DNA of 64,000 bases from a bacterium (GTDB lineage: Bacteria > Zhuqueibacterota > Zhuqueibacteria > Residuimicrobiales > Krinioviventaceae): positions 248,001 through 312,000 of the forward strand of contig JAKQIY010000013.1 in assembly GCA_029561455.1 (NCBI GenBank). The letters are read 5' to 3'. Position numbers and translations under genes: made by a program. Positions 45,339 through 54,929 of this stretch are shown here, piece after piece (positions within the stretch are counted from its first letter, which is position 1; every line of letters starts with the position of its first letter). The notes under the pieces were generated by a model. The model had not been told where the DNA came from, ran no database searches, and saw only the letters and a program-made list of their open reading frames with translations.

Positions 45339-45524
45339 ATGTTACATAAAGAATGCCCGTCCTGCGCGGTATCGATCGATAAAAAAGCTACTGTTTGCCC
45401 GATTTGTGGATATGAATTACCACAGCACAAATCCCGGGTAAAATGGGTAGCGTTGTTAATGATCATACTATTTGCCTGGCCGATCATTCAGGCGTTGCTT
45501 ACCCTGGTGAGACGAATATGGTGA
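45339..45524 (+). CDS. small zinc-ribbon membrane protein
   Basis: The 61-residue protein has a zinc ribbon of CPSC and CPIC knuckles (residues ~6-24) followed by one membrane helix (WVALLMIILFAWPIIQALL) and a short basic tail. AGGAG precedes two ATG codons; the second (45339) has the better 6-7 bp spacing, the first is at 45336. Small proteins of this build are common and of unknown function. It is divergent from the SelW operon and heads a + strand group with the HAD and queA genes. Confidence 0.7.
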   Translation: MLHKECPSCAVSIDKKATVCPICGYELPQHKSRVKWVALLMIILFAWPIIQALLTLVRRIW

Positions 45525-45636
45525 AAGATTTGTTCACGATTTTTGCTGAATAATAAATCGGCACTGGTGTATAAGGTTTAACAACGAACCGCTCTATACC
45601 ATTGTATAAATAATAATAATGTTTGGATGACCACAC

Positions 45637-46317
45637 GTGAAAGTATTGCTTTTTGATATTGACGGCACCCTGATGTTAAGCGGCGGGGCCGGTCTACGCG
45701 CTATGAATGAAGCTTTTTACCGGGTTTTTGGCGTACGTGATGCTTTGCTGCATATTAATCTGGCCGGTCGAACCGATACTTCAATTTTACTCGATGCCCT
45801 GAATGAGACCGGAGTAGCCTGGGATCAGCAGCAATTCGACTATTATAAAACCGTTTACTATGATTTACTGATAAAAGAAATTGAGACACCCGGTAACGGC
45901 AAAGCTTTAATGCCCGGAGTCGGCGACCTGTTACCGCTTTTAGCTAAGCGTAACGATGTTTACCTGGGTTTACTGACCGGTAACTGGGAAACCAGCGGCC
46001 GGATTAAAATTAGCCATTTTAAGTTGAACGACTATTTTCGTTTCGGCGCCTTTGCCGATGATTCAGGGGTGCGCGAAGAACTGCTGCCTTTTGCTGTCCG
46101 CAGATTTTCCACTTTATATAATTTACAGCCCAAACCGGAGCAGGTTTATGTAATTGGCGATACCCCTTCGGACATTAAATGCGCCAAACCCCATGGCGCT
46201 ATTGCCGTAGCGGTTGCGGCTTCAAGCTATTCGCTGGAGCAATTGCAGCAGCATGAGCCCGATTATTTGTTTGCGGATTTGTCGGATACCGAACGCATTC
46301 TGCAGGTATTAGGGTGA
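45637..46317 (+). CDS. HAD-superfamily hydrolase (phosphoglycolate-phosphatase-like)
   Basis: The GTG-started 226-residue protein has HAD motif I DIDGTL (nucleophile Asp7, acid/base Asp9), motif II around LTGN, and motif IV as VIGDTPSDIKCAKPHGA. The helical cap inserted after motif I is of the C1 type seen in phosphoglycolate phosphatase and beta-phosphoglucomutase relatives. Its substrate is an unknown small phosphomonoester. It ends 19 bp before queA. Confidence 0.85.
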   Translation: MKVLLFDIDGTLMLSGGAGLRAMNEAFYRVFGVRDALLHINLAGRTDTSILLDALNETGVAWDQQQFDYYKTVYYDLLIKEIETPGNGKALMPGVGDLLPLLAKRNDVYLGLLTGNWETSGRIKISHFKLNDYFRFGAFADDSGVREELLPFAVRRFSTLYNLQPKPEQVYVIGDTPSDIKCAKPHGAIAVAVAASSYSLEQLQQHEPDYLFADLSDTERILQVLG

Positions 46318-46336
46318 GAACGGCGCGGTGTAATGT

Positions 46337-47320
46337 ATGAATCTGGATGATTTTAATTATCACCTTCCCCAGGAACGGATTGCCCAGACTGCGGTCACGC
46401 CAAGAAGTTATTCGCGCTTGATGGTTGTGCAGGGCGATTCTGTGCTGCATAAACGTTTTTACAACATTGTTGATCATTTGCAAAAAGGCGATGTGCTGGT
46501 CATGAACCGCACCCGTGTGATGAAAAATAAACTGGTCGGCCACAAAGTGTCCGGCGCACAGGCGGAAATGATCATCATGCAGCCGATCAATGAAAATACC
46601 GTTACTGCCCGCATTCAGTGTTCCAAAGTGCGCATCGGCAACGAGTTTGTCTTTGGCGTTATTCATGCGCGGGTTATTGATCAGCAGAACGATATTTTTT
46701 TTGTTCAACTCGATCAACCGCTGGCGGCAGTTATAGATCATAACCTCTATCCCAATCCTCCCTATATTAAAAGAACGGTAGGTGATGAGTATCAAACAGT
46801 TTATGCTTCCGCTCCCGGTTCACTGGCGGCGCCGACGTCGGGTTTACATTATACGACGAATCTTTTACAGGCTTTGCAACGTAAAGGAGTTAAAACCGCG
46901 TTTGTTACCCTGCATATCGGGTTCGGCACGTTTTTACCGGTGCGTGATCCCGGCATTGTGCACCATAAAATGGAACCGGAATACTATATAATTGACGAGG
47001 AGAACGCCGCTCTCATTAATAACGCTCCCCGGCTATTTGTTACCGGCACCACTGCTCTTAAAGCAATTGAATCGGCGGCGCAGGCAAACGGCAGGGTGGA
47101 GGCAAAACAGGAATTTTCTGAATTATTTATCTACCCGGGTTATGAATTTAAAAACCCGGTAAGCGGCTTGATAACCAATTTTCACCTGCCAAAATCCACG
47201 TTGTTGCTGCTGGTTAGCGCTTTTTATGGTTGGGAACGCATCCATGCAGCTTATGAACAGGCAGTGCAAAAAAAATATCGTTTTTTCAGTCTCGGCGATG
47301 CCATGTTATTATTAAAGTAA
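46337..47320 (+). CDS. queA: S-adenosylmethionine:tRNA ribosyltransferase-isomerase QueA
   Basis: QueA transfers and isomerises the ribosyl part of SAM to preQ1 in tRNA to make epoxyqueuosine. The 327 residues begin with DDFNYHLPQERIAQ and include AAPTSGLHYT, FVTLHIGFGTFLPVR and FHLPKSTLLLLVSAFYG, the conserved blocks of the family, over nearly the usual length (340-350). The ATG lies 19 bp after the HAD gene. Confidence 0.95.
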   Translation: MNLDDFNYHLPQERIAQTAVTPRSYSRLMVVQGDSVLHKRFYNIVDHLQKGDVLVMNRTRVMKNKLVGHKVSGAQAEMIIMQPINENTVTARIQCSKVRIGNEFVFGVIHARVIDQQNDIFFVQLDQPLAAVIDHNLYPNPPYIKRTVGDEYQTVYASAPGSLAAPTSGLHYTTNLLQALQRKGVKTAFVTLHIGFGTFLPVRDPGIVHHKMEPEYYIIDEENAALINNAPRLFVTGTTALKAIESAAQANGRVEAKQEFSELFIYPGYEFKNPVSGLITNFHLPKSTLLLLVSAFYGWERIHAAYEQAVQKKYRFFSLGDAMLLLK

Positions 47321-47356
47321 TAATTAAATAAAATCAATATAATTGTGGAGAGTTCT

Positions 47357-48145
47357 ATGAAATGTCACAAGGTAGATTACGAAATAATTGGCGATGATTT
47401 GCAGGTTGTCGAAGTTGAACTCGATCCTTCCGAAACCGTCATTGCCGAAGCCGGCGCTATGAACTGGATGGAAGACGGTATTAATTTTGAAGCAAAAATG
47501 GGCGATGGTTCCCAACCGGACCAGGGAATGATGGGAAAGTTAATGAATATGGCGAAAAGAACCATCACCGGCGAATCCCTATTTATGACCCATTTCACCA
47601 ATACCTCCAATATTAAACGCCGGGTTGCTTTTGCTGCTCCCTATCCCGGTAAAATTATCCCCGTAGATATGTCCCTGATCGGCGGTGAGTTGATCTGCCA
47701 AAAAGATGCCTTTTTATGCGCCGCTTTCGGAACTCAGGTAACAATAGCATTTACGAAACGGTTGGGTACCGGTTTCTTTGGCGGCGAGGGATTTATCTTG
47801 CAGCGTTTGTTAGGCGATGGTATGGTGTTTGTTCACGCCGGCGGCACGATTGTTAAAAAAACCTTGAAAAATGAAACAATCAGGATCGATACCGGTTGTA
47901 TCGCTGCTTTTACACCGGGACTGGATTATGATATTCAACGCGCTGGAAATTTAAAATCCATGTTCTTCGGCGGTGAAGGTTTATTCCTGGCCACCCTGCG
48001 AGGCACCGGCACAGTCTGGCTGCAAAGTCTGCCCTTCTCCCGTCTGGCCGACCGGGTTATTCAGCACGCTCCGGCTGCCGGCGGCACCAGCAAGGGTGAA
48101 GGTTCAATATTGGGTGGAATTGGCCGGTTAATTGACGGCAATTAG
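47357..48145 (+). CDS. AIM24/TIGR00266-family protein
   Basis: The 262-residue protein matches the AIM24 (TIGR00266) family over its full length, with [19 protein letters not shown] near the start, [11 protein letters not shown], and [19 protein letters not shown] near the end. The fold is a beta-stranded, tryptophan-RNA-binding-attenuator-like barrel; the function is unknown. GGAGAG before ATG 47357 decides the start; an upstream GTG in frame is part of that site. Confidence 0.88.
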   Translation: MKCHKVDYEIIGDDLQVVEVELDPSETVIAEAGAMNWMEDGINFEAKMGDGSQPDQGMMGKLMNMAKRTITGESLFMTHFTNTSNIKRRVAFAAPYPGKIIPVDMSLIGGELICQKDAFLCAAFGTQVTIAFTKRLGTGFFGGEGFILQRLLGDGMVFVHAGGTIVKKTLKNETIRIDTGCIAAFTPGLDYDIQRAGNLKSMFFGGEGLFLATLRGTGTVWLQSLPFSRLADRVIQHAPAAGGTSKGEGSILGGIGRLIDGN

Positions 48146-48202
48146 TTATTGCACTTTTGGGTAACCCGCTCTGCCCGTATATTAATAATACAGGAGTTTA
48201 GC

Positions 48203-48367
48203 ATGAAGTATGAAAAATATATATGTACCAATTGTGGGTATGTTTACGATGAAGCCGCCGGCGACCCGGATAGCGCTATTCCACCCGGCACCCGTTTTGA
48301 GGATATACCTGATGACTGGGTCTGTCCGGTTTGCCTGGCTGCAAAAGACCAGTTCAAAAAGATATAA
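48203..48367 (+). CDS. rubredoxin
   Basis: The 54-residue protein carries one iron bound by four cysteines in CTNCGYVYD and [11 protein letters not shown] and has the DDWVCPVC turn of rubredoxins. The start at 48203 (AGGAG 6 bp upstream) gives the usual length; the reading frame is open for 18 more codons upstream but these are not conserved in such proteins. It transfers single electrons in the cytoplasm, often to oxygen- or peroxide-reducing proteins in anaerobes. A strong terminator follows. Confidence 0.95.
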   Translation: MKYEKYICTNCGYVYDEAAGDPDSAIPPGTRFEDIPDDWVCPVCLAAKDQFKKI

Positions 48368-48371
48368 ATTA

Positions 48372-48407
48372 AAAAAGGTTATTTCCGCACCTGGAAATAA
48401 CCTTTTT
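48372..48407. terminator. bidirectional Rho-independent terminator
   Basis: A perfect 15-bp stem (48372-48386 with 48393-48407) has A residues on the 5' side and T residues on the 3' side, so it can end transcription of rubredoxin and of the convergent cdsA operon. Confidence 0.92.
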
Positions 48408-48449
48408 CTTTATCAGCAAAACTGTAATTGATACCGGGATTTTTTAATA

Positions 48450-49280
48450 TTAACCCAGGGCAATATATTTCAAATACAAGTAGACAATCGGGGTGGAGAC
48501 CAGCAGGCTGTCGAAACGATCCATTACCCCGCCATGACCGGGGATCAGGTTGGATGAATCTTTGACGCCGACATCCCGCTTGAGCATGGACTCGAACAGA
48601 TCTCCATACTGCCCAAAACTACCGACAATCGCGCCGACTACAAGAGAATCAATCAGGCGCAGTTCCCGTACAAACCAGAAATGGCAGATCACCGCCGCAA
48701 TCAATGCAAATACAAATCCCGCCACTGCTCCTTCTATGGACTTGTTAGGGCTGATACGTTTTATCAGTTTATGTTTACCAAAATATGAACCAAGCACATA
48801 AGCCGCCGTATCGCCCAGCCAGGTGGTCAGAAAAACCAGCAAAAACCAGCCCCCGGCGTAATTATAATCCATTCCCAGAGAATAGGACAGATCCCGTAAT
48901 AACAGAAAACTGCCGGTGAGAAAACTAAAGTAAAAAACCCCAAACACTGTAACGGACACATTCAGCATGGGCGAGCCGGTGTGAGAGTACAACGCCTGGA
49001 AAAACGAGATAATTATCAACAGTAATATTGAAGCTATGATTAATTCCGGTTGCCGGAAGAATATTGCCAGGACAATTGCCAGGCTCGCAGCCCCGCCAAT
49101 GATATATTGAGCCTTGACCTGTTTTTTCTCCGCCAGTTTATAGAATTCATACAAAGACAGCATGACAATAATAATGACCAGGGCCAGTAAATACCAACTG
49201 CCTTTATATACAGCGATCAACAGTAACGGACCGAAAATTAACGCAATTAGAAAGCGAACCAGGAATGATTTAAGATTCAA
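48450..49280 (-). CDS. cdsA: phosphatidate cytidylyltransferase CdsA
   Basis: CdsA makes CDP-diacylglycerol from phosphatidic acid and CTP for phospholipid synthesis. The 276-residue membrane protein has about eight membrane helices and the family signature SMLKRDVGVKDSSNLIPGHG followed by GVMDRFD near the C-terminus. It starts with TTG, supported by GCGGAGG 6 bp upstream. It is the last gene of the operon sirtuin-TPR-pyrK-pyrD-rlpA-cdsA. Confidence 0.95.
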   Translation of the reverse strand: MNLKSFLVRFLIALIFGPLLLIAVYKGSWYLLALVIIIVMLSLYEFYKLAEKKQVKAQYIIGGAASLAIVLAIFFRQPELIIASILLLIIISFFQALYSHTGSPMLNVSVTVFGVFYFSFLTGSFLLLRDLSYSLGMDYNYAGGWFLLVFLTTWLGDTAAYVLGSYFGKHKLIKRISPNKSIEGAVAGFVFALIAAVICHFWFVRELRLIDSLVVGAIVGSFGQYGDLFESMLKRDVGVKDSSNLIPGHGGVMDRFDSLLVSTPIVYLYLKYIALG

Positions 49281-49303
49281 TGACAGCCTCCGCTTTTTAC
49301 AGG

Positions 49304-49783
49304 TTATTGTTTACCAGCAGCTTTAATTACTTGAATTTCTACTCTAGTCAATCCTTGTTGGATAAAATCCAGTTGGCGCGCCGCTTCATAAGTAACGTCA
49401 ATGATCCTGCCCGCCACAAACGGGCCGCGGTCGTTAATGCGCACGTCAACAGTTTTTTGATTTTCCAGGTTGGTTACCCGTACAATCGTACCAAACGGCA
49501 GGGTTTTGTGAGCAGCCGCCAACGCCCACTTGTTGAACAATTCACCGTTTGCGGTCTTTTTACCCTGTAGTTCATCGGACATGAAAGACGCCAGGCCCTG
49601 TTCACGGCCGGCATCGGTTACCACTGTTTGTTGGATCGGCCGCTCCTCGTTATAATACGATTGGCGATATGAGGAGCTCCTGTACCTGGGGTCCGGACTG
49701 CAATTTAATATAATAATTATTAACTGAATAACAACCGGGTAAATATAAGCAAGAAAAGTGTGAAAACAAGGGGTTTTCGGCAT
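49304..49783 (-). CDS. rlpA: RlpA-like double-psi beta-barrel protein
   Basis: The C-terminal ~100 residues form the RlpA barrel: GLASFMSDELQGKKTANGE, LPFGTIVRVTNL, VRINDRGPFV and GRIIDVTYEAA. RlpA proteins are peptidoglycan-acting lipoproteins, lytic transglycosylases in some bacteria. The start at 49783 gives an N-terminal hydrophobic segment ending IIILNCS, an atypical lipobox with Asn before the Cys; a longer frame overlaps pyrD. The start lies 2 bp after the pyrD stop. Confidence 0.85.
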   Translation of the reverse strand: MPKTPCFHTFLAYIYPVVIQLIIIILNCSPDPRYRSSSYRQSYYNEERPIQQTVVTDAGREQGLASFMSDELQGKKTANGELFNKWALAAAHKTLPFGTIVRVTNLENQKTVDVRINDRGPFVAGRIIDVTYEAARQLDFIQQGLTRVEIQVIKAAGKQ

Positions 49784-49785
49784 AA

Positions 49786-50700
49786 TTACTTTATTTTTAA
49801 AGAACCGGTGAGTTCGGTAATTTTTTGAATGTGGTTTTGCCGACACCAGGTTTGCAAACCTTCAACTATTTTTATGGAAATGCATGGGTCCCAAAAATTT
49901 GCCGTTCCTACCTGGATAGCCGCAGCGCCGGCAATGAGGAATTCGATGGCGTCATTCGTATCGCATATACCGCCAATGCCGATGATAGGTATGTGAATTT
50001 TTTTGTACAATTCATATACTTTGGCCAGAGCCAGCGGTTTTATGGCCGGTCCCGAATACCCCGCCGTAACCATGGCTATTTTCGGGCGACGGCTGGGAAT
50101 ATCAATAGCCATACCGACAAACGTATTGACTGCCGATACGGCATCGGCGCCGCCCTGTTCTACCGCCAGTCCAATTTCACCGATCGCGGTTACATTCGGC
50201 GTCAGTTTGGCAATGATCGGTCTGTTTGTAACCGCCCGTACGCTCTTGGTAACGCTTTCCGCAACATGAGCGTTGGCGCTAAAGGATAATCCGCCTTCTT
50301 TTACATTGGGGCATGAGTAATTCAACTCGTAAGCATCAATACCCTCAACGGCATCAAGAATACGAATGATCTCGGGATAGTCTTCCGCACTTTTGCCGGC
50401 AACATTGACAATGATCTTTGTTGTCAAGGTTCGTAAAAACGGCATTTTATCCGTAATAAATTTTTGGACTCCAACATTAGGCAAGCCGATGGAATTCAGC
50501 ATACCGCCTGAGGTCTCGGCAATTCGCGGCGGAGGATTACCGGGGCGCGGTTCCAGGGTTACAGTTTTGGTGATGATACCGCCTAACTGGTTGAGATCAA
50601 TAAAATCTGCAAACTCTTCCGCATAACCAAACGTGCCGCTGGCAACGGTGACTGGATTTGCCAAAACCAACCGGCCAATTTTTAACGTTAGATCACTCAT
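49786..50700 (-). CDS. pyrD: dihydroorotate dehydrogenase, NAD-linked catalytic subunit
   Basis: PyrD oxidises dihydroorotate to orotate in pyrimidine synthesis. The ~304-residue class 1B enzyme has NPVTVASGTFGYAEE at the FMN end, GGMLNSIGLPN, the catalytic Cys in ELNYSCPNVKEGG and PIIGIGGI at the phosphate site. ATG 50700 overlaps the last codons of pyrK, so the two subunits of the PyrD-PyrK complex are translationally coupled. Confidence 0.95.
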   Translation of the reverse strand: MSDLTLKIGRLVLANPVTVASGTFGYAEEFADFIDLNQLGGIITKTVTLEPRPGNPPPRIAETSGGMLNSIGLPNVGVQKFITDKMPFLRTLTTKIIVNVAGKSAEDYPEIIRILDAVEGIDAYELNYSCPNVKEGGLSFSANAHVAESVTKSVRAVTNRPIIAKLTPNVTAIGEIGLAVEQGGADAVSAVNTFVGMAIDIPSRRPKIAMVTAGYSGPAIKPLALAKVYELYKKIHIPIIGIGGICDTNDAIEFLIAGAAAIQVGTANFWDPCISIKIVEGLQTWCRQNHIQKITELTGSLKIK

Positions 50701-51508
50701 CAAATCGAATCTCTTCTAAATTAAATACCGGTCCGTCCTTGCAAGCCAGGGCATACAGACGGCCATCGCTAGCGGGGTTTTCCAATGGTACGGGGCAGCC
50801 CATACAGGCGCCAAAACCACAGCCCATCATCGTCTCTACCGAAACTTCTGCCGGCACGCCTGTATCCCGGCAGAGTTCTTTCATTTTGGCAAGCATGGGG
50901 GTTGGGCCGCATACATAGATGCGGGCTCCTGGTTTATCGGGCAGTGTTTGCAGGTAAGCAAGCAGGGGAGCAGTGATAAAGCCCTTGTGCCCTGAACTGC
51001 CGTCTTCAGTAGCAAGATGCAAGTTAACACCGGTTTGCCGGAAAAAGTCCAGGCAGCAGAAATCAATTTTTGATCTTGCGCCATAAAATACTGAAATTTT
51101 TACAGAATGCTGAACAAGGTGTTGTATGAACAGGGGAAAGGGGGCGATACCGATTCCGCCGGCGACAATAATTGCTTCTTTTAAATCGCTGGTATGGGTG
51201 AAGCAGTTGCCCAGCGGGCCTAAAATATCCAGCGCTTCACCGGCTTTAACGGTTGTCAGCGCTGTGGTCCCGCGTCCAATCTGTTTGTACAGTAAGGTAA
51301 ATACACCTTTATCCGGATCTGTAGTATGAATTCCGAATGGCCGGCGCCATAATACGCCATTATTTTGCGGTACAAAGACATTAACAAATTGCCCGCCACA
51401 ACTGTCGTGGGCAATTTGTTTATCTTCAAGAGTTATATGCCAGGTATCATGCGTTACCTGAACATTAGCCAATACTGGAACTACAACCGCCTTCTTTAGG
51501 GTTTTCAC
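50693..51508 (-). CDS. pyrK: dihydroorotate dehydrogenase electron-transfer subunit
   Basis: PyrK moves electrons from PyrD to NAD+ through FAD and a 2Fe-2S cluster. The 271 residues show an FAD-binding barrel (RPFGIHTTDPDKGVFTLLYK), an NAD-binding fold (AIIVAGGIGIAPFPLF) and C-terminal cluster cysteines in CGFGACMGC and ALACKDGPVF. The GTG start overlaps the stop of the preceding TPR gene by GTGA. Confidence 0.94.
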   Translation of the reverse strand: MKTLKKAVVVPVLANVQVTHDTWHITLEDKQIAHDSCGGQFVNVFVPQNNGVLWRRPFGIHTTDPDKGVFTLLYKQIGRGTTALTTVKAGEALDILGPLGNCFTHTSDLKEAIIVAGGIGIAPFPLFIQHLVQHSVKISVFYGARSKIDFCCLDFFRQTGVNLHLATEDGSSGHKGFITAPLLAYLQTLPDKPGARIYVCGPTPMLAKMKELCRDTGVPAEVSVETMMGCGFGACMGCPVPLENPASDGRLYALACKDGPVFNLEEIRFDE

Positions 51509-53994
51509 TGACCGGGTCCTTTGGTAGAATCCTTTTTTTGTGGAACATCATTCGTGTCGTGATCCGGCGCTGGAATAATATTTTCCGGAGGCGCCCCCTC
51601 TGCCGGGGCATTTGCCGATTCCGTTTCAGCCCGACCAGGCTCCGGGCCGGACCTGCCGCGTTTATTGGTTACAGAGTCTTGCCGTGCCGCAGCCCTGCGG
51701 CTATTATCAGTTTTAGCGGTATCTGCTTCTGCATCTGGATCCGGCGCTTTTTGCCGACCGGCTGCTGGTTGTCGCGGGTTTTCTGGCGCCGGGATGATAC
51801 CGGTTGAATCTGATTGTGAAATTTGGGTGGAATCAGTTGCCAACGATTTTTGTACAGAATCCGACGTAGTGACGGTCAGGGAATCCTGTTTGGCTTTTTC
51901 AAGATTCGCCAGCGAATCGGCTAGCGCTTTTTCCCTTGCTGCAATATCCTTTTTTGCTTTCTCGTAAAGGGCAAGGTGATTCTTGACTGTTTTACCATAT
52001 TCCGAATCCGGATATTTTTCGACTACTTTTTCATAATATTGCAGCGCCATTTCCGGGTTGAACAATTTTTTTTCAGCCAGCCAACCCTGGGCATAAATGG
52101 ATTTCGGGGTATAGTCCGAATTCGGGTAATGTTCGGCTATTGAATTATAGATTTCCAGGGCTTTGGCAACATTTTGATTGACCAGGTATTCATTTTCCGC
52201 CATTTTAAAGTAAATAGCCGCCGAATCGACTTTATCTTCAACCAGGGGGATACCCAGCATTTTTCTGGCGCCGTCTGCCTGCGGCGTATCGGGATTAAAC
52301 GCAATCAGGTGATGCAGAACCGAATCAGCCGTTATCGAGTCTTTTAACACCTCTTTGTACAAATATCCCAGCGAATACAAAGCTCTGGTGGTCAGGGCAG
52401 TATCGATCTGATCGGTAACGATCCGGTTATATTCAACAATCGCTGAATCCGGTTTGTTGAAATTATAAAACAGTACTTCAGCAAGCGCTAATCGTTTTTC
52501 CGTCAATGTAAATGCTTTTTGCCGTGCTTCTTTTTCTTTAGCCAGGGCAATAGCTGCGCTATCCAATTCAACCGGTTGAGTGGCGACCGGTGTAGCCGCG
52601 GCTGTAGAATCCGATGCGGCGTTTTCCTGAAGGCGTTCATTCATTTTGGCCACACGTTGTAAATCGGCTTCACTCAGGTCGGTTAATGATTTTGGCGGCG
52701 GCCGGTCGCGGCCTGAATAATTTACCCACATGCCGTCCATACTCAGGTCAATCGGACCATCGTCTTTCAATTCCTGGGCATTACCGCCGTTTCCATCTTT
52801 ATCAGTATTATTCAAGGTATCTTTTTCAACCCAGCGTCCTTCGAGTTTGGCAATTTCCTCGCGCAAATCAAGCAGCAGTCTGATATTATCGGTTCTTAGT
52901 TTCGCTTCCGGCGCTATAGCAGAATTGGAAAACTCTGCTCTGACCAGGTCGTAATTATCTTTAGCCTTTTTATAATCATTATTGATAAATTGCTCAATTT
53001 CACCGAGGGCATAATAACTTTTAGCAGAGGCATCGGTGCGTTTATGTTCTTCAATAATGTTATCATACCATTTTTGGGCTTCAGCAAGGTCGCCTTTTTT
53101 ACGTAAATTTTCCGCCAAAGCCAGTTTTATACCCGGAATACGGGTTGCTTCATACTCTATAGATAAGAGAGTGGAAAATGTTTTAATTGCTTCATCATAT
53201 TGTTCGTTTAAACTTTGCGCTTCGCCAAGTTTATACAAGGCCTGCGATTTAAAATCTTCATTCGGGCTTTCTTTGGCTGCTTTATTAAAGATTGCCGGCG
53301 CTTCGCTATATCTTTCCAGGTTCATATAACATTCACCCAGCCGATAGAGGGACATGGCGCTGATGAGTTTGTCATCAGCTTCTTTAGCAGTACTGGCATA
53401 ATTCTCAGCCGCAAGTTCATAATTCTGTTGTTCGAAATATAAACCACCCAGTTCAAACCTGGCTTCTTCAACAATTCTTTGTTCAATTTTTGTATCCTGG
53501 GAAAGCAAACGAAAGCGTTCTTCCGCTTCATCAAATTCTTCCAGGCCGAGAAAAGTTTTAGCCATTAACAGCCGTGCTTCAGGAACATCCTTGCTGTCCG
53601 GGTATAACCTGATGATCTCTTCAAATTTTCGCTGCGCTTTTTTAAATTCCCTGCGATAGTAAAAACATTTGCCCAGCAATAACAAGGCATCATCCACGTA
53701 CTTGCTTTTGGGATAAAATTCCAAAACCCGCGAAGCGCGTTCAATGGCTTTTTGATAACTCTGCATCTCGGTGCTGGAAGCTAGTGTCCCGGAAGTTGCT
53801 TCGCCGCTTTTTTTCCGCGCCGCTTTTTCTTCGGCCGATAATTCTACCAGCATATTCTTTTCACGTTTTTTACGTTCTTTTTCACCTTCACTATAAAATT
53901 TTTTGGCGTTATAAAACGTGTTATAATATGCACAACCGGATAGTAATGCAAATAACAGGATGATAATAATTAGACTGATAACTTTGAGCTTCAT
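51505..53994 (-). CDS. TPR-repeat outer-membrane lipoprotein
   Basis: The start at 53994 is chosen because it opens directly on the lipoprotein signal (lipobox LLSGC), 13 bp after the sirtuin stop; the longer frame overlaps that gene. After the Cys comes AYYNTFYNAKKFYSEG, a beginning I associate with FCB-group lipoproteins, then about ten TPR/BamD-like repeats (e.g. YVDDALLLLGKCFYYRREFK, EARFELGGLYFEQQNYE). The last ~120 residues are low-complexity, rich in Ala, Asp, Ser and Pro. The build suggests a scaffold at the outer membrane like BamD or YbgF; the exact partner is unknown. Confidence 0.82.
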   Translation of the reverse strand: MKLKVISLIIIILLFALLSGCAYYNTFYNAKKFYSEGEKERKKREKNMLVELSAEEKAARKKSGEATSGTLASSTEMQSYQKAIERASRVLEFYPKSKYVDDALLLLGKCFYYRREFKKAQRKFEEIIRLYPDSKDVPEARLLMAKTFLGLEEFDEAEERFRLLSQDTKIEQRIVEEARFELGGLYFEQQNYELAAENYASTAKEADDKLISAMSLYRLGECYMNLERYSEAPAIFNKAAKESPNEDFKSQALYKLGEAQSLNEQYDEAIKTFSTLLSIEYEATRIPGIKLALAENLRKKGDLAEAQKWYDNIIEEHKRTDASAKSYYALGEIEQFINNDYKKAKDNYDLVRAEFSNSAIAPEAKLRTDNIRLLLDLREEIAKLEGRWVEKDTLNNTDKDGNGGNAQELKDDGPIDLSMDGMWVNYSGRDRPPPKSLTDLSEADLQRVAKMNERLQENAASDSTAAATPVATQPVELDSAAIALAKEKEARQKAFTLTEKRLALAEVLFYNFNKPDSAIVEYNRIVTDQIDTALTTRALYSLGYLYKEVLKDSITADSVLHHLIAFNPDTPQADGARKMLGIPLVEDKVDSAAIYFKMAENEYLVNQNVAKALEIYNSIAEHYPNSDYTPKSIYAQGWLAEKKLFNPEMALQYYEKVVEKYPDSEYGKTVKNHLALYEKAKKDIAAREKALADSLANLEKAKQDSLTVTTSDSVQKSLATDSTQISQSDSTGIIPAPENPRQPAAGRQKAPDPDAEADTAKTDNSRRAAARQDSVTNKRGRSGPEPGRAETESANAPAEGAPPENIIPAPDHDTNDVPQKKDSTKGPGQ

Positions 53995-54007
53995 ACGCGT
54001 TCTTGTT

Positions 54008-54757
54008 TTAGACTTTAACAAACGGCTTTACCAAATTCCATAAAACCGGCAATACTTCCCCGGATTTTCCGGGTATGAATTCATCAACAGCGGTAGATAG
54101 CGGCGTACGTTCAGGATTAATCTCAATAATATAAGCGCCATGCTGCTGCGCTTCGCGTGGCAACATGGCTGCCGGATACACCTGCGCCGAGGTACCAATT
54201 GAGAGATACACATCCGCTTCACACGCCAGAGTAAACGATCTTTCCAAAACTTCTTCTGGCAAGGTTTCACCAAACCATACCACGCCCGGTCGAATTAAAC
54301 CACCGCAATCACAGCGGGGCGGGGTAGAGCCATTCTGAAAATGAACATCCGCTATGTATTTATTACAGGTATGACAGCGGTTTACAAGAATATTGCCATG
54401 CAATTCCAGAACATTTTTACTACCGGCGCGAAAATGGAGGCCATCCACATTTTGGGTGCTTAAAGAAAAAACCGGGTAACATTTTTCCATATCCGCAAGT
54501 ATAAAATGACCCGTATTTGGTTTAACATGTTGAATAATTTCACGCCGGTATTCATACCATTGCCATACCAGGCGAGGATTTTTCATAAAACCGTCAACGC
54601 TGGCCAGTTCTTCCGGTTTTAATTGCTGCCATAACCCATCTTGCCCACGGAATGTCGGAATACCGCTTTCTGCAGAAATACCCGCGCCGGTCAAAACGCC
54701 GATACGTTTTGCAGTTGCCAGTTTTTTGATCGTTGTATCGGAAAACAGATTGTTCAT
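54008..54757 (-). CDS. cobB: NAD-dependent protein deacylase (sirtuin, SIRT5-like)
   Basis: The 249-residue sirtuin has the NAD-binding GAGISAESGIPTFRG (~24-38), TQNVDGLH (~101-108) with the catalytic His120 in LELHG, a zinc site of Cys128/131/149/151 (CHTC, CDC) and the GTSAQVYPAA loop. Tyr68 and Arg71 in WYEYRRE form the Y-x-x-R pair that marks class III sirtuins, which remove succinyl and malonyl groups from lysines. It is first in an operon with a TPR lipoprotein and pyrimidine genes. Confidence 0.93.
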   Translation of the reverse strand: MNNLFSDTTIKKLATAKRIGVLTGAGISAESGIPTFRGQDGLWQQLKPEELASVDGFMKNPRLVWQWYEYRREIIQHVKPNTGHFILADMEKCYPVFSLSTQNVDGLHFRAGSKNVLELHGNILVNRCHTCNKYIADVHFQNGSTPPRCDCGGLIRPGVVWFGETLPEEVLERSFTLACEADVYLSIGTSAQVYPAAMLPREAQQHGAYIIEINPERTPLSTAVDEFIPGKSGEVLPVLWNLVKPFVKV

Positions 54758-54929
54758 TACATTCCGGTAGTAACATTCAGGGCCGCGGTTTTACATTTTA
54801 ATCGCTGCATTCAATGATAAGTTCCGGCTTTTTTAAAATAACAAGCCCGCAAACAAGAATCAATAACAAATATTATGAATGATCATTTTTTTTGATACTA
54901 AAGTTTCCATCACGATAAATTGCGACTTT

